A DNA stretch of 64,000 nt from Hydrococcus rivularis NIES-593. GTDB lineage: Bacteria; Cyanobacteriota; Cyanobacteriia; Cyanobacteriales; Microcystaceae. The DNA lies in assembly GCF_001904635.1 (NCBI RefSeq), contig NZ_MRCB01000001.1, forward strand, positions 62,001 to 126,000, given 5' to 3'. Positions within the stretch are counted from its first letter, which is position 1, and each line of letters begins with the position of its first letter. This document shows, in pieces, positions 61,859-64,000 of this stretch. Made by a program: the position numbers and the translations under genes. Under the pieces are notes generated by a model. It saw only the letters and a program-made list of their open reading frames with translations. It ran no database searches and was not told where the DNA came from.

Positions 61859-62554
61859 ATGCCCGCGACACAACATACTGAAAAGCACTTTACGGCATCG
61901 GAAATTGTTCGTGATATCGTTATTGGTATGTCTGATGGTCTGACTGTTCCTTTCGCACTAGCAGCAGGTTTATCAGGTACTTTGTCATCTACCAATGTGG
62001 TTGTTACAGCCGGAATGGCAGAAATTGCAGCAGGATCAATTGCAATGGGTTTAGGTGGATACCTTGCTGCTAAAACTGACTTTGAACACTATCTGACAGA
62101 AAGAAAGCGGGAGTTACGCGAAATTAGAGAAACCCCAATACAGGAATCGGAGGAAGTTGCACAAGTTTTTCGTCGATATGGGTTAAATGATCAACTTATT
62201 GCTCCCCTTGTCGCAGCCATTCGTGCTGAACCTACACAATGGACAGATTTTATGATGCGCTTCGAGTTGGGACTTGAACCACCCAATCCTATTCGTGCGC
62301 GACAAAGTGCTTTTACCATAGCAGCTTCCTACATTGCTGGCGGATTAATACCGCTTTCACCCTACATATTCATCAGTGACCTGACAATAGCACTCAAAGT
62401 ATCAACGATAACAACACTAGTTGCATTATTTGCTTTTGGTTATGTAAAAGGACACTTTACTGGAGTAAATTCATTGCATAGCGGACAGCAAACAGTTTTA
62501 GTGGGAGGGCTAGCAGCAGCAGTTGCTTTTGGTATTGCTCGGATAATTGGATAG
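61859..62554 (+). CDS. VIT1/CCC1-family divalent-cation transporter
   Basis: 231 residues. The N-terminal membrane motif GMSDGLTVPFALAAGLSG and the cytoplasmic metal-binding helices with Glu-rich segments (ETPIQESEEVAQVF) are typical of VIT/CCC1 Fe/Mn transporters. About five membrane segments. Probably transports Fe(II) or Mn(II) out of the cytoplasm. Confidence 0.85.
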   Translation: MPATQHTEKHFTASEIVRDIVIGMSDGLTVPFALAAGLSGTLSSTNVVVTAGMAEIAAGSIAMGLGGYLAAKTDFEHYLTERKRELREIRETPIQESEEVAQVFRRYGLNDQLIAPLVAAIRAEPTQWTDFMMRFELGLEPPNPIRARQSAFTIAASYIAGGLIPLSPYIFISDLTIALKVSTITTLVALFAFGYVKGHFTGVNSLHSGQQTVLVGGLAAAVAFGIARIIG

Positions 62555-62598
62555 TATTGAATATACATCTATAAAGATAAGTTAGAAATAATATCTAG

Positions 62599-63390
62599 TT
62601 AGATGAGGGGAGACTTGGCCTCACTTATCCGCCTGTTGAGTAATGTTAAGCTGGTGTAAGCAACAAGCATACTCAGCAACTCTAAATTAATAGATGCAAT
62701 AAATGTAGCGCCTCTGAAACCGTTAAATATATCCCACAAAGCATGGAGTAAAACAGCTGTTAAAAAAGCTCCTAATACTTGCCAATTTAAGACCGCACGT
62801 CCTGCTTTCTCTCGTTCTCTCCATAGTACAGCGCAGACCAGCCCAGTCCAAGCTGCGTGTCCAGCAGGAGATAACAGTCCGCGAGCAAATAAGACCCCAT
62901 CAAGGACAAGTAGATTCCCCTGCGATCGCAAAAGTGTAACGAAGGCATAACCCATCGTTTCCAGTGCAGCAAAACCCATTGCAGAAGCAGTTCCTAAAAG
63001 TATTCCCGTTGCCTCAGAACGCAGGCGACCTTTAAGATAAAATCCTAAAGGGAAAATTAACTTAGCACTTTCCTCAATTAATCCCACGCCAAGCATTGGT
63101 AAAAACCCCAGTGTTTTTAGAACATTGTACTCAAGGGTTCCTGCTACAAGTGTTCCTACTGCTCCCCCCCAAAGAAAACAGATAGCCATTGCAGGAAAAG
63201 ACACTTCCCAATTTGGTAGAGTTTCGTAGAGGTAAGTTACAAAGGTAATAGGTATTAAAAAAGACCCAAGTAAAATGACGCTGGGGACAAAGTTGAGGTT
63301 GTTGGTTGCTATGAGCGTTTTTTCCATTGCGTATAGCAGAACAAGCCCGCCAATGAATATTTGAAACCACTTGCGTCTAATAAAACCCAT
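62599..63390 (-). CDS. PrsW-family intramembrane metalloprotease
   Basis: 263 residues with about eight membrane segments. GLIEESAKLIFPLGFYLKGR supplies the EExxK catalytic motif, GHAAWTGLVCAVLW a conserved His and HALWDIFNG a third, as in PrsW proteases that cleave anti-sigma factors. No anti-sigma gene is seen nearby. Might connect with the envelope-stress theme of this region. Confidence 0.82.
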   Translation of the reverse strand: MGFIRRKWFQIFIGGLVLLYAMEKTLIATNNLNFVPSVILLGSFLIPITFVTYLYETLPNWEVSFPAMAICFLWGGAVGTLVAGTLEYNVLKTLGFLPMLGVGLIEESAKLIFPLGFYLKGRLRSEATGILLGTASAMGFAALETMGYAFVTLLRSQGNLLVLDGVLFARGLLSPAGHAAWTGLVCAVLWREREKAGRAVLNWQVLGAFLTAVLLHALWDIFNGFRGATFIASINLELLSMLVAYTSLTLLNRRISEAKSPLI

Positions 63391-63469
63391 ATTAAAACGA
63401 TCAATATTTTGACAACTTAACTAATTAAATCAGATATAGTGATAGATAAGTATATCAACATAATTTTAT

Positions 63470-64000
63470 TTACTTAATTACACTAGCAATCTCCGTATAA
63501 CCAAAGTAAAGTGCTAAGACAATTAAAAAAGTGCTGTACAAGCGACTCAACATCAGACCTGGCAAATGGAGGGCAAGTTTACTTCCCAAATAGGTAGATG
63601 GAAAAACTCCCACGGCTAGCCAACCAGTCAACTCCCAGTCAATATGTCCCAAGAAAGCATGAATTATTGTTGAAGGGATTGCCATGAGTGTAACGGTTGC
63701 GAGGGAGGTTGCTAAGGCTGCTCGTAACCCCAACCCAATACCCAATTGATAAAGAGGGACTAACAAAAGTCCGCCACCATTGGCAAGCAAGCCATTGATT
63801 AATCCCAACAAAGGCGACCAATAGGGAATGATTGCCTCATGCAGTTGTACTTTCGTTTCAGGTAAGCTGCGATTTCGGAGTCCACTTAAACCGTAAACTC
63901 CTACGGACAGGATAAACCCTGCCGTTAAAAGCATCAGGATTGTCCCTGGAAGAAATTCAGTAATCCAGGCTCCGAGTAAGACACCAGGGAAGCCCCAAAG
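63470..64000 (-). CDS. TauE/SafE (TSUP) permease, 5' end outside window
   Basis: The minus-strand frame is open to base 64000, so the internal ATG at 63934 is not necessarily the start. Visible part 176 residues: LWGFPGVLLGAWITEFLPGT and GLLANGGGLLLVPLYQLGIG-type segment are TSUP motifs, matching the second half of the permease at 39850-40749. It probably moves a sulfur oxyanion. Confidence 0.8.
   Translation of the reverse strand, partial: LWGFPGVLLGAWITEFLPGTILMLLTAGFILSVGVYGLSGLRNRSLPETKVQLHEAIIPYWSPLLGLINGLLANGGGLLLVPLYQLGIGLGLRAALATSLATVTLMAIPSTIIHAFLGHIDWELTGWLAVGVFPSTYLGSKLALHLPGLMLSRLYSTFLIVLALYFGYTEIASVIK

Noticed and set aside
1-64000. CRISPR array or tRNA/rRNA genes
   Set aside because: No regularly spaced 25-37 base repeats, and no cloverleaf or rRNA signatures were noticed in reading; absence is by eye only.

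Overview
The window looks like part of a large cyanobacterial plasmid, probably from a filamentous Nostocales-type host (Nostoc/Anabaena/Calothrix-like). The evidence is frequent HIP1 octamers (GCGATCGC), cyanobacteria-typical families (Rpn-type nuclease remnant, DUF3611, Omp85, RND and two-component genes), AT-rich intergenic DNA, and plasmid functions: two ParA-like ATPases, a ParM-like actin, and a MobA-type relaxase with a MobC-like partner. No rRNA, tRNA or CRISPR array was seen.

Layout. 1-6.9 kb: plasmid backbone of mostly uncharacterised genes, two tandem ParA-like ATPases followed by a membrane-anchored partner, and a LuxR-type regulator whose receiver has lost its phospho-acceptor aspartate. 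6.9-14.7 kb: one 2,583-residue protein. It carries a DYDGD motif in a context like the double-psi-beta-barrel RNA polymerases (YonO and RDR type). Further on it has an AlkB-like 2-oxoglutarate/Fe(II) oxygenase region, a NADAR-like region and a SLOG-like region. It is the strongest candidate for an undescribed system. 14.7-23.3 kb: a non-coding block with iteron-like repeats, two copies of a 42-bp interrupted palindrome, the mobilisation genes with an oriT candidate, a possible ParR-like gene, parM, and a tandem pair of small paralogues. 23.3-25 kb: an IS630-family element with a programmed -1 frameshift, plus an extra copy of its terminal repeat.

25-39.5 kb: a metal-resistance island. It has a copper P-type ATPase, CopZ-like chaperone, cupredoxin protein, Csp-like copper store, DUF305 protein, a MerR regulator with four matching operator-promoters, an HME-type RND pump with its adaptor, and a NreB/NrsD-like MFS exporter with a His-rich tail. 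39.5-42.4 kb: a persulfide/sulfide detoxification cluster (TauE/SafE permease, persulfide dioxygenase, Blh-like phosphatase-fold protein) facing a BigR/SqrR-like ArsR regulator across a 36-bp palindromic operator.

42.5-64 kb: an envelope and stress region. It has two OmpR-type response regulators, two histidine kinases, two COG4705 membrane proteins, Omp85, a PepSY protein, a peptidoglycan-binding protein, paralogous secreted proteins, DUF1003, DUF1269, UspA, VIT/CCC1, PrsW and a second TauE/SafE gene cut by the window edge. Six promoters here share one 17-bp element placed exactly 9 nt (counted from the end of TTGACN) before a -10-like TANNNT. This defines a regulon, and one of its members is the operon encoding a response regulator and kinase.

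Functions come from reading the sequence and knowledge of the families. No database search was run.
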